Shown here: piece after piece, positions 19,338 to 28,441 of the stretch
How the letters are laid out: every line of letters begins with the position of its first letter
How positions within the stretch are numbered: the stretch's first letter is position 1
Source: Laspinema sp. D2d
GTDB lineage: Bacteria; Cyanobacteriota; Cyanobacteriia; Cyanobacteriales; Laspinemataceae
DNA: 64,000 nucleotides
Direction of reading: 5' to 3'
Assembly (NCBI RefSeq): GCF_025370755.1
Contig: NZ_JAMXFC010000019.1
Location: 58,380 to 122,379 of the forward strand
The notes under the pieces: generated by a model
Told to the model about the DNA's origin: nothing
Database searches by the model: none
Seen by the model: the letters and a program-made list of their open reading frames with translations, nothing else
Program-made: the position numbers and the translations under genes

Positions 19338-22300
19338 AACGAATTGCCATAACCCAACGCCTCTTTTGGCTGCAATATTTCATCGTTGCCCTATCCTCCT
19401 GCGTCTTGCCTTCTTTACCCGCTCATGCAGAAGGAAGTTTGCAGTTGGTACACAATGGTACTGGCTACAGAGCGGGAAACCGACCTTACTTAGAATTTTT
19501 GCCTGGAACTCTCCTGAGTGGAATACCCTTTAGCACCACCATTAAAGTCTACGCTCAAGCTGGTGAGACTCTCAATCTGGGATCTAGCGCGGTTAACCTA
19601 GGTCTAACTGGAGATATCAAAGTTCGCGCCCCCGGCGTTCTTCCGAACAGCCCTGCGGAAATTAGTTGTAGAACTTTACAGCCTGGAACAGGTTTAATTA
19701 ATAGTTTAGCTAGAGAGTTGGCAGGGCCTTTCCATCCCACTCAGAATACTAATCCGAATGCTTATACTCCTTGCTTAATTAATGTTACTCAAACCGGTGT
19801 GTGGGAAATCGATTTTGTCAGTCCCAGGTCTACTATTGCTGCCAGTCCTCCCAACACCGCAACGAATGCAGTATGGAGTCAACCTAACAACGTTCCCTAT
19901 GTCGCTGCTTGGGATGTAACCGTGCGAAATAGCAGTGGCGTCGCCATTCCGGGTCGAGCATTTACAAACTCCTTAGCACTGATCACGGGAGCAAATCCCA
20001 GACCGATCCACTCCGAGCTGTTCGTCCAAACTACCGACGGGTATCGATATCGGGTAGATCTCAATGGTCTCGATCCTAACGGATTTGTCTTCTTTGCCAA
20101 TAACAAAGGATTTTTAGAAGCGTCAACCCGGAATCCACTATATCGTTCTGTTAACCTCAGTGCTACTTTTGGTCTTCCACCCGATGTTACCTTGCACCTA
20201 CCCACCACTGCCAATAATCCAGCGACTGGAGACTTCACCCATCAAATTTTCTTTAACCCCCCGGATACAGCCGTTCTCATTCCCACCCTCGATACTGGTG
20301 ATATCAATAACTTTCGATTTGAAGGTTCGGAGGGCAATACCCTGGGTCAGGCGGGGACATCACCCCTGGGCGGTGCTTTCAAATTTACACCTCCCTCAAC
20401 GGGGACTGCAGTTCTGAACATTGATGCGAATGGCAATAACATTTTCAACGAGCTAGAAGATGTGCAACTGACACAATACGTCGGAGAGGGTATAGAGGCC
20501 CAGATATTTTGGGATGGAAGGGATGGAGAGGGAAATGTGGTGCCTCCTCGTAACATCCCCTATAGAGTGCAACTAACGTTCCCGTTTGGGGAAGTTCACT
20601 TCCCCCTCATTGACCCGGAAAATGATAGTAACGGAATTATTATTGAACGTCTGAATCCTACGTCTGATTTTACCCTCTATTTCAATGATGACACGATGAC
20701 GATCGCTCCCGGCCCGATCAATGCCGGTCAAAATAATAGTTCGAGTGCGCCCCGACCCCACAGCTTTAGTAATTCCAGTGGTGACCTGAAAGGCATTGAT
20801 CGCTGGACTTTTTTCACCCCTCCACCTTTAGAACTAACAGGGGGAATTCTGATCGCTGCGGCTGACTTGAAAATTACCAAAACTCGGACCCCAGACCCGG
20901 CGATCGTGGGGGGAAATATTACTTATACGATTACCGTTACCAATGCTGGTCCGAGTAATATTACTACAGCTTCCCCTGCGACTGTCTCAGATATCTTTAC
21001 TGCCAATGGCGATACGGTTATCAACCTGAATTGGACCTGTGCCATTACGACAACCGATGCCGGGGGAACTTGTATGGATGAAACGGGTACGGGGAATTTG
21101 TCCAATGCTAGATTAGCCCTAGATGCAGGGGCTAGTGCACAATATACCCTGACGGGGACGATCATCCCTACGGCAACACAGAACATTGTGAACGATGCCG
21201 TTGTTACTCGACCGAATGATGTGGCAGATCCAGTTAATGATGATACTGACCAAAACAATAATAACAATCGCACAGAAACGGCTACGGTAACCGTCCCTTT
21301 AACCCCCGGAAATCCGCTACTTGGAGTTGCCAAGCAATTGAACACGGTGGTGAATAATGGGGACGGCACTTATGATGCGACCTATACCATTCGAGTCGAA
21401 AACTTGGGTAACCTGGATATTCTCAACCTGCAAGTTACGGAAGATTTGTATGGCACTGCTGAGAGTACCTTTGCCAGTGCGGTTGCTGCACCGCAAATTG
21501 TTACCGCCCCCCAAATTGTGGCGGGGACTTTGACCGAGGTTAACCCTAACTTTAATGGGAATGGGAATACTGGGGATCCGACCAAAGATTTACTTGCAGA
21601 AACCCAAACCTTACCCGTTCGAGAAAGTATCAATATCACTTTCACGGTGCGAGTGACTCCCGGTTCGCAACTGGGGCCTTACGAGAACACCGCTACGGCA
21701 ACAGGAACTTCTCCTGGGGGGACTGTGGTAAGTGATGACTCCACCGATGACGAAAATCTAGATCCACTCGCCGGTGGCGATGGTGACCCGAGGGATACCA
21801 ATACCCCGACTACGGTTACGTTCGGCGAGATGCCGCTGATTGGGGTGGCGAAGGCAGCGGGAACGCCTATTGATAATGGCGATCGCACCTTTACCATTCC
21901 CTATACCCTGATTGTCCGAAATTACGGCGATGTTCCGCTGAATACTTTGCAAGTGACGGAAAATCTCAATGAGACTTTTCCCAATCTCACTTATACTGTA
22001 GTTCCGGGTTCCCTGACCAGTTCCCTGACGGTGAATTCCCAATTTGATGGGAAGACAAATACCACTCTCCTGGCAGCAGGCAATACTTTAGCCGTTGATG
22101 CTCGGGCCACGATTAATTTTGCCGTGCGTGTTACCCCTGGCAACAATCTCGGTCCTTTTAATAATCAGGTGACTGCTTCTGGCGTCACTCCCGGGGGTAC
22201 AGGGGTTAGCGATTTGTCTACCAATGGCTCAAATCCCCGTGGAAATAATGATACCGGGGGCCCAACCCAGAGTAATGAAATTACCCCCGTCACCCTAAGC

Positions 22301-22810
22301 GGGAATCCGAATCTGGAATTAGAAAAGCGGATTACTCGGGTGAATGGCACGGTTGTGGGTCAGAGTGAGAACCTTGTGGATTGGCCTGCTAACTTTGTGC
22401 GAGGTCTGTCCGGTTCCAATACCATTCAACCGGGAGATGAAGTAGAATATACAATCTATTTCCTCTCGGCGGGGAGTGGACCGTTAGAGAATGCGGTGGT
22501 CTGTGACCCGTTGCAAAACTATCAGACATTTCAGACCAATACCTTTAACGGTCAAACTCCGACGGAAGGAGACTTCGGGGCTGAGGTGGGGATTGCGTTT
22601 GCGTTAAATCCTCCCAACCCGGATTTACCAACGGCTTATCTCCGAAGTGCGAACAGTGCCAGTAACCGAGGCCGGTTTTATCCCTCGGGAACTCCAGCAC
22701 CTTCAGTCTTCTGTAGTGAGCCTAATGTGAGAGGGGCAGTGGTAGTGGATATTGGTAACCTGGGGGTAGGTGAATACGGGTTTATCCGCTTCCGCGTTAA
22801 AATAGATTGA
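19334..22810 (+). CDS. Large secreted DUF11 repeat protein, last gene of the block
   Basis: A 1158-residue protein whose ATG overlaps the barrel stop codon (ATGA). A signal peptide ends at PAHA. The N-terminal half (to about 510) is a set of beta-rich domains, one with IFWDGRDGEGNVVPPRNIPY, a FlgD-Ig-like element seen in secreted adhesins. The second half holds successive DUF11 repeats, each with an ITVTNAGPSN- or YTLIVRNYGD-type strand and the closing strand SINITFTVRVTPGSQLGPY. A last domain contains IQPGDEVEYTIYFLS and NAVVCDPLQNYQTF. There are very few cysteines and no C-terminal anchor. Tight coupling with the barrel gene supports joint assembly at the cell surface. Confidence 0.8.
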   Translation: MKRIAITQRLFWLQYFIVALSSCVLPSLPAHAEGSLQLVHNGTGYRAGNRPYLEFLPGTLLSGIPFSTTIKVYAQAGETLNLGSSAVNLGLTGDIKVRAPGVLPNSPAEISCRTLQPGTGLINSLARELAGPFHPTQNTNPNAYTPCLINVTQTGVWEIDFVSPRSTIAASPPNTATNAVWSQPNNVPYVAAWDVTVRNSSGVAIPGRAFTNSLALITGANPRPIHSELFVQTTDGYRYRVDLNGLDPNGFVFFANNKGFLEASTRNPLYRSVNLSATFGLPPDVTLHLPTTANNPATGDFTHQIFFNPPDTAVLIPTLDTGDINNFRFEGSEGNTLGQAGTSPLGGAFKFTPPSTGTAVLNIDANGNNIFNELEDVQLTQYVGEGIEAQIFWDGRDGEGNVVPPRNIPYRVQLTFPFGEVHFPLIDPENDSNGIIIERLNPTSDFTLYFNDDTMTIAPGPINAGQNNSSSAPRPHSFSNSSGDLKGIDRWTFFTPPPLELTGGILIAAADLKITKTRTPDPAIVGGNITYTITVTNAGPSNITTASPATVSDIFTANGDTVINLNWTCAITTTDAGGTCMDETGTGNLSNARLALDAGASAQYTLTGTIIPTATQNIVNDAVVTRPNDVADPVNDDTDQNNNNNRTETATVTVPLTPGNPLLGVAKQLNTVVNNGDGTYDATYTIRVENLGNLDILNLQVTEDLYGTAESTFASAVAAPQIVTAPQIVAGTLTEVNPNFNGNGNTGDPTKDLLAETQTLPVRESINITFTVRVTPGSQLGPYENTATATGTSPGGTVVSDDSTDDENLDPLAGGDGDPRDTNTPTTVTFGEMPLIGVAKAAGTPIDNGDRTFTIPYTLIVRNYGDVPLNTLQVTENLNETFPNLTYTVVPGSLTSSLTVNSQFDGKTNTTLLAAGNTLAVDARATINFAVRVTPGNNLGPFNNQVTASGVTPGGTGVSDLSTNGSNPRGNNDTGGPTQSNEITPVTLSGNPNLELEKRITRVNGTVVGQSENLVDWPANFVRGLSGSNTIQPGDEVEYTIYFLSAGSGPLENAVVCDPLQNYQTFQTNTFNGQTPTEGDFGAEVGIAFALNPPNPDLPTAYLRSANSASNRGRFYPSGTPAPSVFCSEPNVRGAVVVDIGNLGVGEYGFIRFRVKID

Positions 22811-22897
22811 GCGAGTGTTGGGGAGGGTTAGTTGCCTCGGGCGTTGTCCCGGCATTCGGACCCTTCCCTGTTATCCCAGGCGATCGCCGGTGTAGTT

Positions 22898-23404
22898 ATG
22901 ACTTCTTTTCCTCATCCCATCCCCAGAACACTGTTCCCCCGAATCGCATCGGTCATGGCGATCGCTGTCCTGGTTTCCGCTTGCACTCCCACCAATCCCA
23001 GCGTTCCTACCCAATGGAAGACGTATCAAAATCAGCGCTTTGGGTTCGAGTTCCCCTATCCCCCAGATTGGGTCGCACTTCCTCCCCCCACGAATCAGGA
23101 TGGACGTGCTTTTCATGCTCCAGATTACCCCAATATCGAAATTAGAGGATGGGGAACCTTGAAACTCACCGGATTAGAGGAGGCAGAGGAGACTCCAACG
23201 GTTCCCGAGTCTAACTTCACTACAGAACAGGGATTACCGGCCTGGTTAGAGGTGGAGGTTGGGACCCAAGAAAGTGTGATGCGGATGACCCTGGAATCGG
23301 GAGATGTGATTTATACTTGGCAAGGGCGATCGCCCAAAGACCGTTTTGGGGAGTATTACTCTTTGTTTTATGCGATCGCCCAAAATTATCGCCTCACGCC
23401 CTAG
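22898..23404 (+). CDS. Lipoprotein with PsbP/Mog1-like C-terminal domain
   Basis: About 168 residues from the ATG at 22898. The hydrophobic leader ends in a lipobox, LVSAC, so the Cys is predicted to be lipid-modified. The mature part starts WKTYQNQRFGFEFPYPPDW, which matches the opening of PsbP/Mog1-like domains (YxNxxxGFxFxYPxxW) found in many cyanobacterial lipoproteins. The end, EYYSLFYAIAQNYRLTP, is also typical. Its function is unknown. The gene follows the DUF11 block after about 90 bases on the same strand and could be its last cistron or independent. Confidence 0.7.
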   Translation: MTSFPHPIPRTLFPRIASVMAIAVLVSACTPTNPSVPTQWKTYQNQRFGFEFPYPPDWVALPPPTNQDGRAFHAPDYPNIEIRGWGTLKLTGLEEAEETPTVPESNFTTEQGLPAWLEVEVGTQESVMRMTLESGDVIYTWQGRSPKDRFGEYYSLFYAIAQNYRLTP

Positions 23405-23454
23405 AATAGCCCTGCTTCGCACTTGGTGTAAATTGAACCCATTAAAATATATAT

Positions 23455-23690
23455 AGCGTTTCTCAAGCTATTGAGGTACGCTATAAGGGTCAAAGTCCCC
23501 CTTTTCAAGGGGGATTTAGGGGGATCGCTCGGAGTTCATTAGCGTGAAAACCGCTATAGATCTCTTGCAAAATACTGGAGAGATCCCCCCAACTCCCCTG
23601 ATTATCCCCCTCCCGTCCCCCTTAAGAAGGGGGAAGCCAGCGGAATAAATGTTTAGTTACTGGGGGGCTTTTTAGAATTTTGCCAGAGGT
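23455..23690. repeat. C-rich dispersed repeats (cccccttttcaagggggattt type)
   Basis: The stretch includes agtccccctttt-caagggggatttaggg, then cccccttaagaaggggg, and an inverted pair agcgtttctcaagcta / tagcg flanking it. Similar words recur at 39688 and 40711. No coding frame is supported across 23405-23721. These are common intergenic repeats in cyanobacteria. Confidence 0.55.
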
Positions 23691-23721
23691 CTATTATCCT
23701 CAACTTTAGGAGAACTGAACT

Positions 23722-24339
23722 GTGACTCACCCGGAAATCACTAAAAAACAAAAACTGTTTGATCGCTGGGCATCGACTTACGATATCCTGTTTACGACTA
23801 TCTTTTATCAAGCCCTTCATAAACGATTACTGGACTATCTGCAATTGCCCGACTCTCCTAATGTGCTAGACCTCGGATGCGGAACGGGTCGATTGCTCGA
23901 TCGCCTTGCAAATGAATTTCCCACTTTACGCGGAACCGGATTTGACCTTTCCCCCGAGATGATTTGCCAAGCGAGACAAAAAAAGTGCGATCGCCATCGT
24001 CCCCGCCTGATTTTCATTCAAGGAAATGCCGAACAACTCCCCTTCACGGACCAACAATTTAATACCGTTTTTAATACCATTAGTTTTTTACATTACCCCA
24101 ATCCCAATCGCATTTTATCGGAAGTCACCCGGGTATTGTCCCCTGGAGGAAACTACTACTTAGTTGATTTCACCCCCCTAGGACAAAAATTTTCTCAGGC
24201 ATTAGGAGTCTCTCCCGCCAATATTTACCTCTACTCCCTGGAAAGGCGTGAACAACTGGGGAGAGAAGCTGGACTCCAATGCCGGGGACATTACTCCCTT
24301 CTCGGGCCCGTCTGGCTGACTATTTTTACTAAAATATAG
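23722..24339 (+). CDS. Class I SAM-dependent methyltransferase
   Basis: A 205-residue UbiE/COQ5-like methyltransferase that starts at GTG after aggaga. Motif I is visible as NVLDLGCGTGRLLDRL near residue 45, motif II-like acidic residue in GTGFDLSPEMI, and motif post-III in NTVFNTISFLHYPNP followed by VLSPGGNYYLVDF. These residues bind S-adenosylmethionine. The acceptor substrate is not evident, and the protein has no membrane segment. It lies alone between repeat-rich gaps. Confidence 0.85.
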   Translation: MTHPEITKKQKLFDRWASTYDILFTTIFYQALHKRLLDYLQLPDSPNVLDLGCGTGRLLDRLANEFPTLRGTGFDLSPEMICQARQKKCDRHRPRLIFIQGNAEQLPFTDQQFNTVFNTISFLHYPNPNRILSEVTRVLSPGGNYYLVDFTPLGQKFSQALGVSPANIYLYSLERREQLGREAGLQCRGHYSLLGPVWLTIFTKI

Positions 24340-24736
24340 CGGCATTTCTCCGAGCAAAAGGTTTTGACTTCCTTACATTTCTCAGGTTGAAGAATTAGAG
24401 TACAATAGGCAAATGAACAGAGTAAGTTGAGGTCTTTTTGCCCGAGGTCTAAGCGCCATAATCCCAGCGCTGCACCCCTGCAACAAGCTCTTTTCTAGCA
24501 ACTGGCTGCCTATTTTCCGGTTCCGGACCCCAAAGCAGCCCTCACCCTAGAATGGACGATAGAATGACCGATCGCTGGTATTATCCTAATTACCTGTTTT
24601 TGTCAAGATTAAGTTGGCTTAACAGACCGGGCGATCGATAAAAAATGGAGCCGACCCTGCGGAATTACTCCTAGGGTGATGAAGCAATTTTGAGTTAATC
24701 GGCTATCTTTGTACTAAATCCTAATAATCAGCGGCC
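24340..24736. other. Gene-free stretch, possible structured RNA or long leader
   Basis: No coding frame is convincing. A tacaat box lies at 24401-24406 without a matching -35, and the next 170 bases are GC-richer and contain self-complementary words such as agcgc...cagcgct near 24450-24473. This may be a noncoding RNA or only the 5' region of the following lipoprotein gene. I could not match it to tRNA, tmRNA, RNase P or 6S RNA by eye. Confidence 0.25.
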
Positions 24737-26038
24737 ATGCGTCAACTTTTATTAAAGGTGTCAATTGGGATGCTCGTCCTCATCTTGAGTGCGTGTGGTG
24801 GTGAACCGGAGACTCCGGAAGTCGTCGCCCCCGTCGAGCCCCCTCCCACGGCAACGGAGACTCCACCGGAGTCCCCAGAAGCAGCCGAAGAAACCAAATC
24901 TCCGGAATTTGAAAAACCTGTCGTGCCTCAGCGCCCGGATCCCACGTCTATTGGGAATTTAATTCCGCCAACCAGTCCAGATGCAAGGGTGCGACAACTG
25001 GAACAAGAAAAGGCCCGACAGGCGAAGGAAAATCCCTTTGGGGTACTCGATGTCCAGCCGGTGCCAGTCACCCCAAAACCGGGGGCAGAAGTACCGACTC
25101 CTAGAGTTCCAGAATTTCCAGGCCGTGCAGTTCCGGATCTTCCAGATTTGCCCGTGGCGATCGGTCCACAATTACCCCCTGGTCAAGCCGTCGCTCAAGC
25201 TCAACCCTTTCAACCCTTCCCAGGACCAGGATCGGGCAGAGGAAATGGATCTGGCCCGGGAGCCAGACCCGGACCAGGCGGAGGAAATGGAACGGGAAAT
25301 GGAACTGGAAATGGAACGGGAAATGGAACTGGACCGGGAGTCAAACCCGGAACAGCTGGTCCTCAAGGGCCTCAAATTCCTGACCTAGTTGGACAAGGGA
25401 TTCCCTTCCTTCCTGAGTTGCCCGTGGGAATCGGCCCCGAACAACTCCCTCCAAAACCTCGACCCCCCGCAAAGCAAGTAGCGGCTGGTCCACCGGGTCC
25501 CCCTCAACCCCCCACGCTTCCGCCTTTAGTGGCGCGAGGGGTGCCAAGTCTTCCGGAACTGCCCGTAGGAATTGGTCCGGAACAACTTCCTCCGGTGGTT
25601 GCCCAGGCACCGGCAGGTCCACCTACCCCGCCACCCCTTCCCCCCCTAGTGGCGCGAGGGGTCCCAGGTCTTCCGGAACTCCCTGTAGGAATTGGTCCTG
25701 AAAAACTTCCTCCCCCACCACCACCGCCAGTCCCCCTCCCGCCTCCTTCTACGGATTTAGCTCAAGGCACCGAAGTAACGGGGGTGATTCGAGCGGGGGG
25801 TCAAGTACAAATTATTGTTAAGGCTCCGAATGAGGCCACTTCGCGTTATGTGAAGGTAGGCGATCGCATTGCCCTAGGCGAGGTCCTAGTTAAAGAGGTC
25901 CAAAATTTAGATACCGCTGACCCCATTGTAATTTTGGAGCAAAACGGGATTGAAGTCGGTAAGGCTCTCGGAGAACAAGAACCTCCGGAGGCTACTCCGG
26001 GTGGGGTTAACTTGGCTAATGCTGGATTAGGACGTTAG
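24737..26038 (+). CDS. Proline-rich lipoprotein with PilP-like C-terminal domain
   Basis: A 433-residue protein. The leader LLLKVSIGMLVLILSACGG ends in a lipobox with Cys20. The centre is Pro/Gly-rich: a GNGTGNGTGNGTG stretch encoded by tandem DNA repeats near 25270-25335, and three to four copies of a unit with LPELPVGIGPEQLPP separated by Pro runs. The C-terminal about 85 residues (TEVTGVIRAGGQVQIIVKAP ... RYVKVGDRIALGEVLVKEV) look like the small beta domain of pilus assembly protein PilP or a similar periplasmic domain. I infer an envelope protein with an extended spacer. A direct role in type IV pili is not shown, since no pil genes are adjacent. Confidence 0.7.
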   Translation: MRQLLLKVSIGMLVLILSACGGEPETPEVVAPVEPPPTATETPPESPEAAEETKSPEFEKPVVPQRPDPTSIGNLIPPTSPDARVRQLEQEKARQAKENPFGVLDVQPVPVTPKPGAEVPTPRVPEFPGRAVPDLPDLPVAIGPQLPPGQAVAQAQPFQPFPGPGSGRGNGSGPGARPGPGGGNGTGNGTGNGTGNGTGPGVKPGTAGPQGPQIPDLVGQGIPFLPELPVGIGPEQLPPKPRPPAKQVAAGPPGPPQPPTLPPLVARGVPSLPELPVGIGPEQLPPVVAQAPAGPPTPPPLPPLVARGVPGLPELPVGIGPEKLPPPPPPPVPLPPPSTDLAQGTEVTGVIRAGGQVQIIVKAPNEATSRYVKVGDRIALGEVLVKEVQNLDTADPIVILEQNGIEVGKALGEQEPPEATPGGVNLANAGLGR

Positions 26039-26122
26039 TAGGGTTATCAAAGAAATCTAGCTAACCCGTGAGCAGAGATTGCCAGAGCGGGGATTTACGA
26101 GGCAATGGTACTCTGTTGTCCT

Positions 26123-26156
26123 GATCGCGTTCATGGACAAAATCATGAACGCGATC
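26123..26156. terminator. 13-bp perfect inverted repeat after the lipoprotein gene
   Basis: The arms gatcgcgttcatg (26123-26135) and catgaacgcgatc (26144-26156) are exact complements with an 8-base loop. A T-run is missing, so it is either a weak terminator for the gene that ends at 26038 or an operator in front of the MORN gene. Confidence 0.4.
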
Positions 26157-26254
26157 GCCTCATTCTCTTGGGAGAATCTACCCAATTGCAGAAGAACGTT
26201 TCGGTTTCCAAAACTTAGAATAGATAATAACCATGCACATAGGAGAACGTTAGG

Positions 26255-26989
26255 ATGATCACTGACTCTCTCAAAAAGATAGGAATGACGATGTTCATCG
26301 TCGGTGTGATGCAAATTGCCAGTTCAATCGGGCCTATATCGACCTCCAATGCACAAGAAGAGGGCGAGGAGTATAACCCTCCTTTTTGCACGGGAGACGC
26401 TTCCGCTGGCCCAATTAAGTGTAATTACGACAATGGGGATAACTATGCGGGCTCATTTTCCAATGGTGTTCCCAATGGGAGAGGGGTCTATGTATATGCC
26501 AATGGCGATCGCTATGAAGGACTCTTTAGCGGAGGTCGTCCCAACGGAGAGGGAACCTTTATCTTTGCGGATGATGCCCGCTATGAAGGGACATTTGAAA
26601 ATGGTAATATTGTGAGAGGAAAGGCTATTTTTCCTGATGGCTCCCGCTATGAAGGGACTTTCCGCCTCGTTCAGGATGTGCAGAGCGGTGATGTTAGCTC
26701 TCAACCTGCTGGACAAGGACAATTTGTCTTCAGTAATGGCGATCGCTATGTAGGAGAATTCTTTGCTGGACAGCCCTTTGGTCAGGGTACCCTCAACCGC
26801 GTGGATGGAACCCGCTGTCAAGGCCGGTTTTTTAATGAAAACTTAGATGCGAATGGGAGTTGTACCTTCCCCAATGGCACAAGGTATGAGGGAGAGTTAC
26901 GTCAAGGTCTTCCCCACGGTCAAGGCGTCCTGATTGATAGCGCTGGCAGACGCTTCCCCGGACAGTTCCGCGAAGGCAAACGGATTTAA
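26255..26989 (+). CDS. Secreted MORN-repeat protein
   Basis: A 244-residue protein with an N-terminal export signal (MTMFIVGVMQIASSIGPI...SNAQ) and about eight MORN repeats in the rest, each near 20-23 residues with YEGxFxNGxxxGxGxxxxxxG spacing, for example GDRYEGLFSGGRPNGEGTF and GTRYEGELRQGLPHGQGVL. MORN repeats make a beta-hairpin ladder and in other proteins bind lipids or proteins. Two cysteines in the first part (PFCTGDASAGPIKC) and two near the end could form disulfides in the periplasm. A bidirectional terminator follows. Function unknown. Confidence 0.88.
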   Translation: MITDSLKKIGMTMFIVGVMQIASSIGPISTSNAQEEGEEYNPPFCTGDASAGPIKCNYDNGDNYAGSFSNGVPNGRGVYVYANGDRYEGLFSGGRPNGEGTFIFADDARYEGTFENGNIVRGKAIFPDGSRYEGTFRLVQDVQSGDVSSQPAGQGQFVFSNGDRYVGEFFAGQPFGQGTLNRVDGTRCQGRFFNENLDANGSCTFPNGTRYEGELRQGLPHGQGVLIDSAGRRFPGQFREGKRI

Positions 26990-27070
26990 TTGGACCCCTC
27001 ATCGGCCCGATTCTCCTGGGGAGAAAGTCAACGGGCGCGATCGCCGATTAAAACTAGAGCATTAATACCG

Positions 27071-27098
27071 AAAACCCCAAGCGATCGCCTGGGGTTTT
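27071..27098. terminator. Bidirectional terminator with HIP1 loop
   Basis: The stem aaaacccca (27071-27079) and tggggtttt (27090-27098) encloses the HIP1 octamer. A-run and T-run on both sides fit termination of both the MORN gene from the left and the convergent gene at 27157-27468 from the right. Confidence 0.75.
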
Positions 27099-27156
27099 CT
27101 TGATTCTAGCTCCTATCATTATGGTAACTTGTCCCTTTGGTGATATTCAATCAACC

Positions 27157-27468
27157 CTACATTACATTGCCCATTCTGCTGTTTAATTGGGCAATAAATT
27201 CTTTGAACTCTTGCTCGCGACTTTGACCTAAATCGGTTTCTAACCACTTTTGCACAGACTCTTGGACTTGTTTAATTCGAGTGTGCCCCGACCGATATTC
27301 ATCGATCGCTTGAACCAATTCGCGATCGGATAAATTTTCCACTAAAGTGTTCAAATAGGCGGCGGCAATTTGCGCTACTTCCGTTTCCGTTGCAGGGCCA
27401 TCAGTCCCCTGGGTTTGATGCAATCTCATCGCGAGGCGATTTAAGGCGTCATAAGCTTGCTTGTTCAT
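27157..27468 (-). CDS. Conserved hypothetical helical protein
   Basis: A 103-residue, mostly alpha-helical soluble protein without recognised motifs. The charged heptad-like pattern (ETEVAQIAAAYLNTLVENL, QAIDEYRSGHTRIKQVQESV) suggests a helical bundle. Length, ordinary codon use and a Met start support a real gene. I do not recognise its function. It is convergent with the MORN gene. Confidence 0.6.
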   Translation of the reverse strand: MNKQAYDALNRLAMRLHQTQGTDGPATETEVAQIAAAYLNTLVENLSDRELVQAIDEYRSGHTRIKQVQESVQKWLETDLGQSREQEFKEFIAQLNSRMGNVM

Positions 27469-27749
27469 TGTCCCATCTCCAATTGTCTATATGCTATGGA
27501 TTGAATCCCTCAGTCTGGGGTCACTCTTCCTCGGTCTTGCACTGGATCAATATCCTAGAGTGATTGTGCTGTAACCGTTTTGTCCAGATTCCAGCCCTCA
27601 AATTCTCCACAATAGTTGCACTCTACTCCACCCGTAGGGTAAAGCTGCCCTATTCCCCCGCTAGATGTGGGAGTGGAAAACTTAAAGGTTTTCTTAATCC
27701 TGGTGGAATCCTTTAGGTTATATTCTAATCGTATATACTGAGTGGAGAA

Positions 27750-28310
27750 ATGTCAATGTTTGATGACAAAAAACAATTTCACCCCGGTCAGAAGGTCGTC
27801 TGTCGCACGGATCCCCAACAGTCCGACTGGTATGAGTGTCAGGTTTTAGAGATTGCGGAGGTTTGTGAAACCGATGAAGAGTGCTACATCCGGACCACCT
27901 GCAACCGAGTTTTAGGGACGGAAGAGATTGAGGCAGTCGGGTCACCGAGTAAGCGGGGCCATCACCCTAACTCCAAGGCAAATTTGAAGAAAGGGCCAAA
28001 GAGTCGCAAAAAAAACCGAGTTCGCAAGTTGTTTTCCCTGGCCCCGGAAACAGTGGAATGGTTGCAAGACCAACCGATTCCAGCATCCCAGGCGATCGAT
28101 AGGTTGGTGGAATTGGCCCTAGCAACTTCGGCGAGTTGTACGGAACTGCCCCAGGTGGGGTCTAAGGTGGAAATTTTAGAGGGTCCCAAAGCGGGTCGAA
28201 TGGGACGGGTTCGCAAAGTAGGGGTTCAGGTGTGGATTGAAGAACTCCCTGGCGATCGCCCGGTCGAAATGTTACCGTCTTATCCGCCTTCGAGTTTGAA
28301 AGAATGTTAA
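27750..28310 (+). CDS. KOW-motif protein, conserved hypothetical
   Basis: A 186-residue basic protein. The N-terminal part is short and Cys-containing (KVVCRTDPQQSDWYECQVLE), followed by a Lys/Arg-rich linker (KKGPKSRKKNRVRK). The C-terminal part has a KOW-like element, VEILEGPKAGRMGRVRKVGV, a fold that contacts RNA or ribosomal proteins. I infer a possible nucleic-acid-binding role, but this is not established for the family. A TTAATCCT-like leader precedes it without a clear promoter. Confidence 0.6.
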   Translation: MSMFDDKKQFHPGQKVVCRTDPQQSDWYECQVLEIAEVCETDEECYIRTTCNRVLGTEEIEAVGSPSKRGHHPNSKANLKKGPKSRKKNRVRKLFSLAPETVEWLQDQPIPASQAIDRLVELALATSASCTELPQVGSKVEILEGPKAGRMGRVRKVGVQVWIEELPGDRPVEMLPSYPPSSLKEC

Positions 28311-28328
28311 AAAATGATTCGGTTTCAT

Positions 28329-28394
28329 GTTTGTAGTAACGCCTTCAGGCGTTATAAATTTAATGAGGAAACGACTAAAGTCGTTACTACAAAC
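28329..28394. repeat. 66-bp MITE-like palindromic element
   Basis: Perfect 13-bp terminal inverted repeats, gtttgtagtaacg (28329-28341) and cgttactacaaac (28382-28394), enclose two smaller palindromes, cgccttcaggcg and acgactaaagtcgt. Degenerate partial copies lie at about 29622-29645 (acgatttcagtcgttattacaaac) and 53950-53972 (cgtaacgactgaagtcgttgg). It is most likely a non-autonomous dispersed element. Confidence 0.75.
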
Positions 28395-28441
28395 TGGGGG
28401 AAAATAACGCTTGAAGTCGCGAGGTTGAACGGTATCTTTGC

